A stretch of 64,000 nucleotides of DNA from AWTP1-13 sp963840445 (GTDB lineage Bacteria > Pseudomonadota > Alphaproteobacteria > Rhizobiales > Hyphomicrobiaceae): assembly GCA_963840445.1 (NCBI GenBank), contig CAWIZC010000022.1:62001-126000 (forward strand). Reading direction: 5' to 3'. Positions 53,569 through 64,000 of this stretch are shown here, in pieces. Under the pieces are notes generated by a model, which made no database searches, had not been told where the DNA came from, and saw only the letters and a list, made by a program, of their open reading frames with translations. The translations under genes were made by a program, and so were the position numbers. Each line of letters begins with the position of its first letter. The first letter of the stretch is position 1.

Positions 53569-55713
53569 GTGTCCGGCCAGTTGGTGTTGCGTTGCGTCCC
53601 GATCGGTCTGGCTCTTGTCGTTGGGGTGGGGGGTGGAGCAAGCGCGGCCCTGGCGCAGGCGCAGATGGATCTGCCCGGCGTTACGGTCACCACCGCTAGC
53701 CCCGTCAAGAAGCAGCCACCCGCCGCCAGCCAAACGGCCGCCCAAGCACCGGGTCAGGGCGAGGCCCCGCTGGTCGGCACGCCCATCATCGTTGACGATG
53801 TGTTCGTGCCGCTGACGGTGGTGCCCGAGCGCGACATCGTCGCCACCCCGGGCTCAAATCTGGCCAACTCGCTCCAGTACCGGCCGGGCATTGCCGGCTC
53901 TACATTTACGGCAGGCGCCAACCGGCCCGTCATCCGCGGCCTCGACAACTACCGGGTGCGCGTGCAGGAGAACGGCATCGCCTCGCACGACGTGTCGGCG
54001 CTGAGCGAGGACCACGCCGTCCCCATCGATCCCTTCGCGGCCGATCAGATCGAGGTGGTGCGCGGACCGGCTAGCCTGCGCTACGGCTCGCAGGCCATCG
54101 GCGGCGTGGTCAGTGCCAGCAACGACCGCATCCCCGAAGCGATCCCGCGCGGCGGCTTCACGGCCAGGACTATGGGCGGCGTGGGCTCGGTCGACGACAG
54201 CGCCGATGGCGCCTTCAAGGTCACGGCCGGCGCCGGCAATTTCGCGGTGCATGCCGATGCGTTCCAGCGGCACGCCGGCGACTACGATACCCCGCTGGGC
54301 AAAATGACCAATTCCTTTGTCGACAACGACGGCTTCTCGGTTGGCACGTCGTATGTGGGCGGCAACGGATTCATGGGTGTGTCGTTCACCCGCTACAACG
54401 CACTCTATGGCATCGCCGAGGGTGACTCGCGTATCGACATGACCCAGGACAAGCTGCAGTCGCGCGGCGAATGGCGCGTCAACGGCGCCGGCATCGAGGC
54501 GGTTCGCTACTGGTTCGGCACCTCGGACTACCAGCATCGCGAGATCGTCAATGCCACCGGCGAGGCCGGCTCGCTGTTCCTCAACAAGGAGTACGAGGGG
54601 CGCCTTGAGGTACAGCATCTGCCGGTGGCGACCGCATTCGGCGAGCTGCGCGGGGCGGTCGGCACGCAGTTCGGCCAGCGCAAGACCACGGCGCTGAACC
54701 TCGAAGGTGGCGATTCGCTGATCGATCCCGGCGCACGAACTAATACGCTTGCCGGCTTCGTTTTCGAGGAGCTGCAAGTCACCAAGCGCCTTCGCCTGCA
54801 GGCCGCCGGCCGCATCGAGCAGACCGGCGTTGACGGTATGGGCATGCAGCTGACGTCCGTGAATACGGGCACCACCGCCGCCGCCGAGCGGACCTTCACG
54901 CCCCTCAGCGCCAGTGCCGGCCTCCTCTACGAGCTGCCGATGGGCGTGGTTGCGCGCCTCGCCGGCCAGTATGTCGAGCGCGCGCCGGCGGACTCGGAAC
55001 TGTTCTCCAAGGGCGTGCACGAGGCCACCGATACCTTCGAGATCGGCAATCCCTACCTGACCAAGGAAAAGGCCCGCACCTTCGAGCTTGGCGTCAAGAA
55101 GGCGACGGGCGCGCTGCGCTTCGATGCGTCGGCCTACTACACCAGGTTCGACGGCTTCATCTTCAAGCAGATCACGCCGGGCGTTTTTTGTGATGACACC
55201 CTGGCCACCTGCGGAACCGGCACGGAACTGAAACAGGTGGTGTTCCAGCAGCGCGATGCGCAATTCTATGGCGTCGAGCTTGGCGCCCAGCAGGATATCG
55301 GCCGCGTTTGGAAGGGCACATGGGGCGTCGACGCCCAATACGACTTCGTGCGTGCCAGCTTCGAGGGCGCGGGCGGCGGCAATGTTCCGCGCATGCCACC
55401 GCATCGTGCCGGCGCCGGCCTGTTCTATCGCGACAGCAACTGGTCGGCGCGCGTCGGCTTCCTGCACGCCTTCGACCAGGACAGGATCGGCGAGGGTGAG
55501 ACGCCGACCAAGGGCTACACCCTGCTGAACGCCGACCTCGCCTACACGCTCAAGCTCCAGCCGCAAGCCGGCGTCATCCCTGAAATGACCATCGGCCTCA
55601 GGGGCGAGAACCTGCTCGACGACGACGTGCGCAACAGCGTGTCGTTCCGGAAGGACGAGGTATTGCAGCCGGGCCGGACCGTGCGCCTGTACGGCATCGT
55701 CAAACTCAACTGA
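53569..55713 (+). CDS. znuD: TonB-dependent outer-membrane receptor, ZnuD-like (zinc)
   Basis: A 714-residue receptor starting at GTG 53569 behind GGAG at seven bases, with a signal peptide ending near ALAQA. The plug domain (about 75-190) contains RPVIRGLDNYRVRVQENGI, EDHAVPIDPFAADQIEVVRGP and RYGSQAIGGVV; the barrel follows with LFSKGVHEATDTFEIG, MPPHRAGAGL and a C-terminal NSVSFRKDEVLQPGRTVRLYG. These blocks match ZnuD, the zinc-uptake receptor of Neisseria and alphaproteobacteria. The upstream Zur-like palindrome supports control by zinc. Substrate could also be another metal complex; confidence for zinc is moderate to good. Confidence 0.88.
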   Translation: MSGQLVLRCVPIGLALVVGVGGGASAALAQAQMDLPGVTVTTASPVKKQPPAASQTAAQAPGQGEAPLVGTPIIVDDVFVPLTVVPERDIVATPGSNLANSLQYRPGIAGSTFTAGANRPVIRGLDNYRVRVQENGIASHDVSALSEDHAVPIDPFAADQIEVVRGPASLRYGSQAIGGVVSASNDRIPEAIPRGGFTARTMGGVGSVDDSADGAFKVTAGAGNFAVHADAFQRHAGDYDTPLGKMTNSFVDNDGFSVGTSYVGGNGFMGVSFTRYNALYGIAEGDSRIDMTQDKLQSRGEWRVNGAGIEAVRYWFGTSDYQHREIVNATGEAGSLFLNKEYEGRLEVQHLPVATAFGELRGAVGTQFGQRKTTALNLEGGDSLIDPGARTNTLAGFVFEELQVTKRLRLQAAGRIEQTGVDGMGMQLTSVNTGTTAAAERTFTPLSASAGLLYELPMGVVARLAGQYVERAPADSELFSKGVHEATDTFEIGNPYLTKEKARTFELGVKKATGALRFDASAYYTRFDGFIFKQITPGVFCDDTLATCGTGTELKQVVFQQRDAQFYGVELGAQQDIGRVWKGTWGVDAQYDFVRASFEGAGGGNVPRMPPHRAGAGLFYRDSNWSARVGFLHAFDQDRIGEGETPTKGYTLLNADLAYTLKLQPQAGVIPEMTIGLRGENLLDDDVRNSVSFRKDEVLQPGRTVRLYGIVKLN

Positions 55714-55928
55714 GCCGGCGAATCGACCCCCGGAAGGCGGCTGGCATTGGGCGGGCGGCGGCCATTGCCGCACCGCACAATTGCGTTAGCGGACAGCACG
55801 CAGAGCTGGCATGCCAGCGCTGCAGAGGCATTTGTGCACCGACGGAAAAATCTACCCTGGAACGATGCTAGAAGTTGGGATAACGCATCCCGATCTTGTA
55901 GACTTCGCGTCGGGGAGAAGCATCAGGG

Positions 55929-57782
55929 ATGGGCGAAATGCAGGCGAGCGAGATTGCCGCGCGAAGCAGGGGCCGGATGGCCCCGACCGACATTTCCAAT
56001 CCAAGGCATTTCCATAAAGTCGTCGATTGCCAGTGGGCCTGCCCGACGCACACGCCGGTACCCGAGTACATCCGCCTGATCGCCCAGCGCCGCTATGCGG
56101 CGGCCTACATGCTGAACTGGGAGAGCAACGTCTTTCCGGGCATCCTGGGTCGCGTCTGCGACCGCCCCTGCGAGCCGGCCTGCCGGCGCGGCCGGGTCGA
56201 GGAGAAGCCCGTCGCCATTTGCCGCCTGAAGCGCGTCGCCGCCGACTACAAGGGCGAGGTCGATGCCTTCATGCCGGAGATTCCCAAGCAGAAGAACGGC
56301 AAGCGCATCGCCCTGGTCGGTGCCGGCCCCGCTTCTCTCACCGTTGCCCGAGATCTGATGCCGCTCGGCTATACGTGCGTGCTGTTCGAGAAGGACCGCA
56401 AGGGCGGCGGGCTGATGCGCACCAACATCCCCTCCTTCCGCCTGCCGGCCGGCGTGCTCGACGAGGAGATCGACCGCATCGTCGCCTTCGGCGTGGAGAT
56501 GCGCTTCGGTCAGGAGATCAAGAGCCTCGCCAGCCTGACCAAGGAAGGCTTCGACGCCATCTTCATCGGCACCGGCGCGCCCAAGGGCAAGGACCTCGAC
56601 ATCCCCGGTCGCAAGGAGGCGGCGGCCAACATCCACATCGGCATCGACTGGCTCACCTCGGTGGCCTTCGAGCACGTGCACACCGTCGGCAAGCGCGTGG
56701 TGGTGATCGGCGGCGGCAATACCGCCATGGACTGCTGCCGCACTGCGCTGCGGCTCGGCGGCATGAATGTCACCGTCACAGTGCGCTCGCCGCGACGGGT
56801 GATGAAGGCGTCGCCCTGGGAAATCGAGGACGCCGAGCACGAGGACATCCCGATCCTCGACAATCATGCGCCCAAAGCGTTCATCGTCGAGAAGGGCCGA
56901 CTGACCGGGGTGCGCTTCCAGAAGATGAAGGAAGTGGGCACCGACAAGGGCGGCCGGCCCAAGCTCGAGCCCTCCGGCGAGGAGGTCGTCATCCCGTGCG
57001 ATGACGTGCTGATGGCGATCGGCCAGGACAACGCCTTCCCCTGGATCGAGCGCGACATCGGCCTGGAATTCGATGAATGGCACATGCCGAAGGTCGACAA
57101 GACCACCATGATGTCGAGCAAGCCCGGCGTGTTCTTCGGCGGCGATGCCGCCTGGGGTCCTGAGAACATCATCTGGGCGGTCGCGCACGGCCACCACGCG
57201 GCCATCTCGATCGACCACTTCTGCCACGGCCGGCAGGTCACCGAGCGGCCCGCACCCGGCGTCACCCTGATCAGCCAGAAGATGGGCATCCACGAGTGGT
57301 CGTATAAGAACGACTACACGCCGCTGAAGCGGGTGGCCATGCCGCATGCCGACAAGGCGCAGGCGTTGCGCAACCTGAAGGTCGAGGTGGAACTCGGCTA
57401 CGACGACCAGCTGGCCTTCAAGGAGGCCGAGCGCTGCCTCAACTGTGACATCGAGACGGTGTTCTCGGCGCCGCTGTGCATCGAGTGCGACGCCTGCATG
57501 GACATCTGTCCGGTCGACTGCATCAACTTCACCGAGAACGACGAGGAGCCGGCCCTGCGCGAGAAGCTGCGCGTGCCGGCCCGCAACAAGACGCAGGATC
57601 TCTACATTTCGGATGTCCTCAAGACCGGCCGCATCATGGCCAAGGACGAGGACGTGTGTCTGCACTGCGGTCTATGCGCCGAGCGATGTCCGACCGGCGC
57701 CTGGGACATGCAGAAGTTCATGTATGTCGAAGCGCAGGCTTCGCAGGCTTGTCTGACTCACCACAATGCCTATCTGCGGTGA
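55929..57782 (+). CDS. FAD/Fe-S NAD(P)H oxidoreductase subunit of 2-oxoacid oxidoreductase (KorC-like)
   Basis: A 617-residue protein: N-terminal cysteine-rich segment of the GltD type (CQWACPTHTPVPEYI, CDRPCEPACRRG), an FAD/NAD(P)-binding GltD-like middle (VGAGPASLTVARDL, VVVIGGGNTAMDC, and FFGGDAAWGPENIIWAVAHG), and a C-terminal domain with two [4Fe-4S] clusters (CIECDACMDICPVDC and CLHCGLCAERCP). It probably passes electrons between NAD(P) and the oxidoreductase encoded by the next two genes. A related three-subunit 2-oxoglutarate:NADP+ oxidoreductase is known from Azoarcus evansii (from memory). Start ATG 55929 is not certain; 55938 and 55977 are alternatives. Confidence 0.87.
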   Translation: MGEMQASEIAARSRGRMAPTDISNPRHFHKVVDCQWACPTHTPVPEYIRLIAQRRYAAAYMLNWESNVFPGILGRVCDRPCEPACRRGRVEEKPVAICRLKRVAADYKGEVDAFMPEIPKQKNGKRIALVGAGPASLTVARDLMPLGYTCVLFEKDRKGGGLMRTNIPSFRLPAGVLDEEIDRIVAFGVEMRFGQEIKSLASLTKEGFDAIFIGTGAPKGKDLDIPGRKEAAANIHIGIDWLTSVAFEHVHTVGKRVVVIGGGNTAMDCCRTALRLGGMNVTVTVRSPRRVMKASPWEIEDAEHEDIPILDNHAPKAFIVEKGRLTGVRFQKMKEVGTDKGGRPKLEPSGEEVVIPCDDVLMAIGQDNAFPWIERDIGLEFDEWHMPKVDKTTMMSSKPGVFFGGDAAWGPENIIWAVAHGHHAAISIDHFCHGRQVTERPAPGVTLISQKMGIHEWSYKNDYTPLKRVAMPHADKAQALRNLKVEVELGYDDQLAFKEAERCLNCDIETVFSAPLCIECDACMDICPVDCINFTENDEEPALREKLRVPARNKTQDLYISDVLKTGRIMAKDEDVCLHCGLCAERCPTGAWDMQKFMYVEAQASQACLTHHNAYLR

Positions 57783-57788
57783 GGGAGT

Positions 57789-57801
57789 GGGGTCAGACCC
57801 C
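57789..57801. repeat. Short palindrome GGGGTC-A-GACCCC
   Basis: A 13-base palindrome in the 96-base gap between the KorC-like and KorA-like genes, followed by a half-related GGGTCTGATCCC at about 57843-57854. GGGGTCAGACCCC elements are known repeats in many proteobacterial genomes. Its role here, if any, may be RNA folding between genes. Confidence 0.5.
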
Positions 57802-57878
57802 GCGGCACAACGTCGAGTTTCAAGACCGAGCGCGCTGGCGCAGGGTCTGATCCCATCTGGAGCGAGGCCCATCCGGCA

Positions 57879-59699
57879 ATGAGCGGCATCAACGATTTCG
57901 TGGTGAAATTCGCGACCGTCAACGGCTCGGGGTCGGCCTCCGCCAACACCATTTTCGCCAAGACGCTGTTCCGGATGGGCATCCCGGTCAGCCCCAAGAA
58001 CATCTTTCCCTCCAACATCCAGGGTCTGCCGACCTGGTACGAGGTGCGCGTGTCGGAGGCGGGCTACGTGGCGCGGCGCGAAGGCATCGACCTGATGGTC
58101 GCCATGAACCCGCAGAGCTACAAGGAAGACTTGGCCGAGATCGCGCCGGGCGGCTGGCTGCTGTACAACTCGACGCTGCCGCGCATCTGGCCGCGCGATG
58201 ACATCACTGTGCTGGGCGTGCCAATCGCCGAGATGTGCGCGGCGAAGTGGAAAGATCCGCGCCAGCGCCAGCTGTTCAAGAACATGGTCTATGTCGGCGC
58301 GCTCACGGCCCTGCTCGACATCGATCTCGACGTGCTCAAGGGCGCGGTGGGCGATCAGCTGAAGGGCAAGGAGAAGCTGGTCGCCGCCAACATGGAGGCG
58401 GTCGCGCTCGGCCGCGAGTACGCGCTCAAGCAGTTCGATTGCCCGTTGCCCATCAAAGTGCGCCATGCCGAGCGCGCCAAGGGCAAGATCATGGTGTCCG
58501 GCAATGATGCAGCCGGGCTCGGCGCCATCTACGCCGGCGCCACCGTGTGCGCCTGGTATCCGATTACCCCGTCGACCTCGCTGGCCGAGGCCTTCGAGAA
58601 ATACGCCCGGCGCCTGCGCGTGACCAAGGACGGCAAGCGCCTGTACGGAATCGTGCAGGCCGAGGACGAGCTGGCGGCCATCGGTGTGGTGATCGGCGGC
58701 GGCTGGAACGGCGCGCGCTCCTTCACGGCGACGTCGGGGCCAGGCATCTCGCTGATGAGCGAGTTCCTGGGGCTCGCCTACTTCGCCGAGGTGCCGGTGG
58801 TGCTGTTCAACATCCAGCGCGGAGGTCCCTCGACCGGCATGCCGACGCGCACCCAGCAGTCGGACATCATCTCTTGCGCCTACGCCTCGCACGGCGACAC
58901 CAAGCACGTGCTGTTGTTCCCGGCCAACCCGACCGAATGCTTCTCGATGGGTGCGCAGGCTTTTGATCTTGCCGAGCGCCTGCAGACGCCGGTGATCGTC
59001 ATGTCCGATCTCGACATCGGCATGAACGACTGGGTGACCGAGCCGTTTGCCTGGGACGATCGCCATGTGCACGACCGCGGCAAGGTTCTGGACGCCGAGA
59101 CGCTCGACAAGTTCAAGGAGATCAAGGGCCGCGATTGGGGTCGCTACCAGGACGTGGACGGCGACGCCATTCCTTACCGCACGCTGCCGGGTACGCATCC
59201 GACCAAGGGTGCGTTCTTCACGCGCGGCACCTCGCACGACGAGAGCGCCCGCTACACCGAGGACGGCGTCATCCACGCCCGCGTCATCGACCGCATCCGC
59301 CGCAAGTTCGACACCGCCGCCACCTTGGTTCCCAAGCCCGAGATAACTCTGCGCGACAGGAACGGTGTGTCCGGCCTGATCTATTTCGGGGCCACCACGC
59401 CGGCCGTGCTCGAAGCGCTGGATCTGCTGGAGCGCGAGGGCGTGAAGGTCAACGCCATGCGCATCAAGGCCTTCCCGTTCGGCAAGGAGGTCATCGACTT
59501 CTGCAGCGACCACGAGCGCGTGTTCGTGGTGGAGCAGAACCGCGACGCGCAGATGCGCTCGCTGCTGATGACGGAGGCGAACGTGCCGGGCACCAAGCTG
59601 ATCCCCGCGCTCAACTACGACGGCATGCCCCTGACGGCAGCGTTCGTGCGCGGCGCCGTGCTGAAAGAGCTGCACCCCGCCAAGCAGGCCGCGGAGTAG
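57879..59699 (+). CDS. 2-oxoacid:acceptor oxidoreductase, fused gamma-alpha subunit (KorA-like)
   Basis: A 606-residue subunit of the 2-oxoacid:ferredoxin oxidoreductase superfamily. Residues 1-190 form the gamma-like domain (NGSGSASANTIFAKTLFRMG), the rest the alpha-like pyrimidine-binding domain (SGNDAAGLGAIYAGATVCAWYPITPSTSLAE, TATSGPGISLMSEFLGLAY, NIQRGGPSTGMPTRTQQSD), matching the fused form seen in KorA of 2-oxoglutarate enzymes. It starts at ATG 57879. The 2-oxoglutarate, pyruvate and branched-chain variants cannot be told apart without alignment. It is flanked by the KorC-like and KorB-like genes. Confidence 0.92.
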   Translation: MSGINDFVVKFATVNGSGSASANTIFAKTLFRMGIPVSPKNIFPSNIQGLPTWYEVRVSEAGYVARREGIDLMVAMNPQSYKEDLAEIAPGGWLLYNSTLPRIWPRDDITVLGVPIAEMCAAKWKDPRQRQLFKNMVYVGALTALLDIDLDVLKGAVGDQLKGKEKLVAANMEAVALGREYALKQFDCPLPIKVRHAERAKGKIMVSGNDAAGLGAIYAGATVCAWYPITPSTSLAEAFEKYARRLRVTKDGKRLYGIVQAEDELAAIGVVIGGGWNGARSFTATSGPGISLMSEFLGLAYFAEVPVVLFNIQRGGPSTGMPTRTQQSDIISCAYASHGDTKHVLLFPANPTECFSMGAQAFDLAERLQTPVIVMSDLDIGMNDWVTEPFAWDDRHVHDRGKVLDAETLDKFKEIKGRDWGRYQDVDGDAIPYRTLPGTHPTKGAFFTRGTSHDESARYTEDGVIHARVIDRIRRKFDTAATLVPKPEITLRDRNGVSGLIYFGATTPAVLEALDLLEREGVKVNAMRIKAFPFGKEVIDFCSDHERVFVVEQNRDAQMRSLLMTEANVPGTKLIPALNYDGMPLTAAFVRGAVLKELHPAKQAAE

Positions 59700-59707
59700 G
59701 AACATCC

Positions 59708-60766
59708 ATGAGCTACATCGCCAAGCCGTCCGCGCACCATCCGGCGCTGCCCAAGAACTCCTTGGGTCTGACCCGGCGCGACTACGAAGGCACCATGTCC
59801 ACGTTGTGCGCGGGCTGCGGGCACGACTCCATCACGGCCGCCATCATCGAGGCCTGCTTCGAGATGGACCTGCCGGCGCATCGCATCGCCAAGGTGTCGG
59901 GCATCGGCTGCTCCTCGAAGGCGCCGACCTACTTCCTGTCGCGCAGCCATGGCTTCAATTCCGTGCACGGGCGCATGCCGTCGATCACCACCGGCGCCAA
60001 TATGGCCAACCGCGATCTCGTCTACATCGGCGTGTCGGGCGACGGCGACACCGCTTCGATCGGCCTTGGGCAGTTCTGTCACGCGGTGCGGCGCCGGCTT
60101 AACATGACCTACATCGTCATGAACAACGGCTGCTACGGGCTCACCAAGGGCCAGTTCTCGGCCACCAACGACAAGACCTCGCCGTCCAAGAAGGGCGAGG
60201 CCAATCCGTTCGATGCCATCGACCTGTGCCAGATGGCGATCCAGCTCGGCGCCGGCTTCGTGGCCCGGTCGTTCTCGGGCGACAAGACCCAGCTGATCCC
60301 GCTGATCAAGGCGGCCATCAGCTACAACGGCTTTGCCTTCCTGGACGTCATCAGCCCGTGCGTGACGTTCAACAACCATCCGACCTCGACCAAGAGCTAC
60401 GACTACGTGCGCGCGCACAATATGGCCTCCGAGAACAAGCTCGACTATGTCGAGCCCAAGGAGGAGATCACCGTCGACTACGCCGAGGGGGCGACGGCCG
60501 ACATCGAGATGCACGATGGCTCGCGCCTGATCCTGAGCAAGCTCGACGCTCAACACGACCCGCGCGATGCCGACGCTGCGCTGATGACCATTCGCACCAA
60601 CGCCGCGAAGGGCTCGGTGGCCACAGGCCTGCTTTACGTCAACGAGGAGCAGGTCGACATGCACGCCATCCTGGCGACCGATGCGCGGCCGCTGAATGCC
60701 ATCGCGGCGGCCGAGCTGTGTCCGGGCAGCAAGGCCCTCGAAGCTATCAATGCGCGATTGCGCTGA
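59708..60766 (+). CDS. 2-oxoacid:acceptor oxidoreductase beta subunit (KorB-like)
   Basis: A 352-residue thiamine-diphosphate subunit. Motifs: CAGCGHDSI near the N-terminus with the cluster-binding CxxC, KVSGIGCSSKAP, the TPP-binding GDGDTASIGLGQF followed by MTYIVMNN, and NNHPTSTKSYDYV. ATG 59708, eight bases after the alpha stop, gives the normal start; the frame is open much further upstream but that is antisense shadow. Together with the two preceding genes it forms a complete NAD(P)-linked 2-oxoacid oxidoreductase set. Confidence 0.93.
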   Translation: MSYIAKPSAHHPALPKNSLGLTRRDYEGTMSTLCAGCGHDSITAAIIEACFEMDLPAHRIAKVSGIGCSSKAPTYFLSRSHGFNSVHGRMPSITTGANMANRDLVYIGVSGDGDTASIGLGQFCHAVRRRLNMTYIVMNNGCYGLTKGQFSATNDKTSPSKKGEANPFDAIDLCQMAIQLGAGFVARSFSGDKTQLIPLIKAAISYNGFAFLDVISPCVTFNNHPTSTKSYDYVRAHNMASENKLDYVEPKEEITVDYAEGATADIEMHDGSRLILSKLDAQHDPRDADAALMTIRTNAAKGSVATGLLYVNEEQVDMHAILATDARPLNAIAAAELCPGSKALEAINARLR

Positions 60767-60934
60767 TCGCGGGCGGGGACGATCCGTTCGCCGAGTGACC
60801 AACGAACCGCGCGTACAAGTCTCTTTTTTGATGACGGCTGGTGAGCCGCCGCTTAGGCTTCACTGATCTCGCGCGCTTGTGGCTTCGTGCGGAAACAAAT
60901 GCGGAAACAAAGATGCATGCATGGGAGGCAAGTG

Positions 60935-61918
60935 GTGGCTGATTTCACGCGGCGGGCATTCGTGGCAGGTGCAGCGGCAGCCGGCGTGTCGCCGATGATC
61001 GGCGTCGCCCGCGCGCAGCAAGGCTATCCGGCGGGACTTACGATCAAATTCATCGTGGGATTTCCGGCAGGTGGCGCGCAGGATATCGTCGGCCGCATCA
61101 TAGCCGATCGGCTTGGTGCGCTGTGGAACGCTACCACAGTCGTCGAGAATGTGGCCGGTGCGGGCGGCAACATCGGTATGGACCGTGTCGCCAAGGGACC
61201 GGCAGACGGTACGCAGATCTGCATCATCCCGCCGGGCATCGCCACCAATCAGTTCCTGTACCCGCGCCTGTCCTTCGATCCGGAGAAAGACATCCTGCCG
61301 CTCGGCATGGTGGCCAGCGTGCCGAACCTGCTCTGCGTTCGCAAGGACCTGCCGGTCAATTCGGTTGCCGAGCTGATCGCCTACGCAAAGGCCAATCCTG
61401 GCAAGCTCAACTACGCGTCCTCCGGCAACGGCACCACCATTCATCTCTCGGCCGAGCTGTTCAAGAGCATGACCGGCATAGATATGGTGCATGTCGCCTA
61501 TCGCGGCAGCGCACCCGCGCTCAACGACCTGGTCGGCCAGAAAGTCGATTTGATGTTCGACAACATCACCTCGATCATCGGCCAGGCGCGCGCAGGCTCG
61601 GTCAAGCCGCTCGCCATTACGCTGGCGCAGCGGTCGAGCCTGGCCCCCGAATATCCGCCGATTGCCGACACTTTGCCGGGCTACTCTACGACGTCATGGA
61701 CCGGCGTCGGCGTCCGCGCCGGCACGCCCAAGGAGATCTGCGACAAGATCGAGGCCGATACGCGCACCATCTGCCAAGACCCCTTGCTGAAAGAGCGGCT
61801 GGCCGGGCTGGTCGCGGAGACAGTCGGCAGCAACGCGACCGAGACGGTGGCCTACATCGCGTCCGAGCGCGACAAGTGGGGCAAGCTCATCACGGACATC
61901 AAACTCAAGCTGGAATAG
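60935..61918 (+). CDS. TctC/Bug-family periplasmic substrate-binding protein
   Basis: A 327-residue exported solute-binding protein of the tripartite tricarboxylate transporter/Bug family. I choose GTG 60935, six bases after GGGAGG (60923-60928); an ATG at 60917 is also in frame. The N-terminus DFTRRAFVAGAAAAG has an RRAFV Tat-like signal ending near GVARAQQ. Family blocks: GFPAGGAQDIVGRII, NVAGAGGNIGMDRVAKGPADG, and HVAYRGSAPALNDLVGQKVDLMFDN. No TctA/TctB genes adjoin it, as is usual for orphan Bug proteins. It precedes a sugar-acid dehydratase-like gene by 10 bases, so it may bind a sugar acid or carboxylate. Confidence 0.9.
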   Translation: MADFTRRAFVAGAAAAGVSPMIGVARAQQGYPAGLTIKFIVGFPAGGAQDIVGRIIADRLGALWNATTVVENVAGAGGNIGMDRVAKGPADGTQICIIPPGIATNQFLYPRLSFDPEKDILPLGMVASVPNLLCVRKDLPVNSVAELIAYAKANPGKLNYASSGNGTTIHLSAELFKSMTGIDMVHVAYRGSAPALNDLVGQKVDLMFDNITSIIGQARAGSVKPLAITLAQRSSLAPEYPPIADTLPGYSTTSWTGVGVRAGTPKEICDKIEADTRTICQDPLLKERLAGLVAETVGSNATETVAYIASERDKWGKLITDIKLKLE

Positions 61919-61928
61919 CCGCCGTCCC

Positions 61929-63656
<1,728 letters not shown>

Positions 63657-63831
63657 GGCGAGCTCAGGCGAAGCTGCGAGCTTTGGCGCTGCCATTGCGC
63701 GCCAACGCGTGACGTTCCCGCTCGGGCGCTCCACATTGAGTCCACATTGCTCCGCAACAAGGACGGCTCCAACAGACTTGTCCTGAACTATCCGGCTTGC
63801 GCGGTTCGTGGCGTGGGCCGAGGAGGAATTG

Positions 63832-64000
63832 GTGTTGCGTAGCCAGAAGCCCTTGTGCCGCTTCGCTGTGTGGGTCGTTGTCGCCGTCACGGGCACAGTA
63901 GCGCCCGGCCGCAGCGCCATCTCGCAGACCGCGGCCGAAGTGGGATTGCGACCGGACGCGGATCTCGGCTCTGAGTTTCTCGACCTGGGCGAACCCGGTG
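63832..64000 (+). CDS. N-terminal part of an exported protein, cut by the window edge
   Basis: From GTG 63832 (GAGGAGG six bases upstream) an open frame runs to the end of the window. It begins MLRSQKPLCRFAVWVVVAVT and looks like a signal peptide (positive start, hydrophobic core) with a possible cut near GRSA; the rest (PDADLGSEFLDL) is acidic. TTG 63835 is an alternative start. No family can be recognised from 56 residues. Confidence 0.55.
   Translation, partial: MLRSQKPLCRFAVWVVVAVTGTVAPGRSAISQTAAEVGLRPDADLGSEFLDLGEPG

Noticed and set aside
53854..55773. Antisense open frame of 639 codons over the zinc receptor
   Set aside because: Opposite to a clear TonB receptor; no family features.
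57672..59705. Antisense open frame of 677 codons over the KorA-like gene
   Set aside because: Opposite to a clear enzyme gene; composition typical of a shadow frame.

Overview
The window is GC-rich DNA (roughly two thirds G+C, judged by eye) with tight, ATGA-overlapping operons. It has several branched-chain-amino-acid-type (Liv) ABC transporters, a TctC/Bug-type binding protein, a TorF-type porin, a ZnuD-like receptor with a Zur-like palindrome, and a complete kdp operon followed by a ptsN-like gene. This fits a heterotrophic alphaproteobacterium of the Rhizobiales/Rhodospirillales kind; I cannot name the genus. There are no rRNA or tRNA genes, CRISPR arrays, transposases or prophage genes.

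Layout. 1-1960: end of an oligopeptide/nickel-type ABC operon (two ATPases). 2093-6311 (-): a large exported PDZ-TPR-CHAT (caspase-like) protein built on exact 138-bp repeats. 6727-9011: a Liv-type binding protein and a MetE-C-like methyltransferase. 9313-13960 (-): a full Liv operon whose binding protein is a close paralogue of the one at 6727. 14354-22686 (+): a catabolic operon with an ACMSD-like amidohydrolase, a PuuE-like deacetylase, LivHM, a Tat-exported binding protein, LivGF and a cytosine-deaminase-like amidohydrolase. 22665-31254 (-): small ORF-kdpF-A-B-C-D-E-ptsN. 31578-33793: small unknown genes and a DUF6745-like gene. 33918-42144: mixed housekeeping genes (sirtuin, flavin oxidoreductase, methyltransferase, monooxygenase-acetyltransferase, AraC regulator, two Lin0512 proteins, patatin, AMP nucleosidase). 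42627-46420: NhaD-like antiporter and two outer-membrane proteins. 46404-51158 (-): a one-module PosA/Pls-type NRPS and its phosphopantetheinyl transferase. 51621-55713: M23-like peptidase, small ORF, exported VOC protein and ZnuD-like receptor. 55929-60766: a three-gene 2-oxoacid oxidoreductase (KorC-, KorA-, KorB-like). 60935-63656: TctC-type binding protein and an L-arabinonate-dehydratase-like enzyme. 63832-end: start of an unknown exported protein.

A pattern across the window is that six genes and one gene fusion (CHAT protein, kdpB, the DUF6745-like gene, the monooxygenase-acetyltransferase, amn and the NRPS) are broken only by single-base insertions or deletions, often in short homopolymers, while both halves keep good family sequence. 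Sequencing or assembly error is the simplest explanation, so I annotate them as full-length genes with the shift marked. Functional themes are uptake and breakdown of small nitrogenous or organic-acid compounds, potassium homeostasis under KdpDE with a likely PtsN input, zinc uptake, and one small peptide-like secondary product. In both Liv operons the binding-protein gene is set off from a transporter gene by a strong RNA stem-loop.
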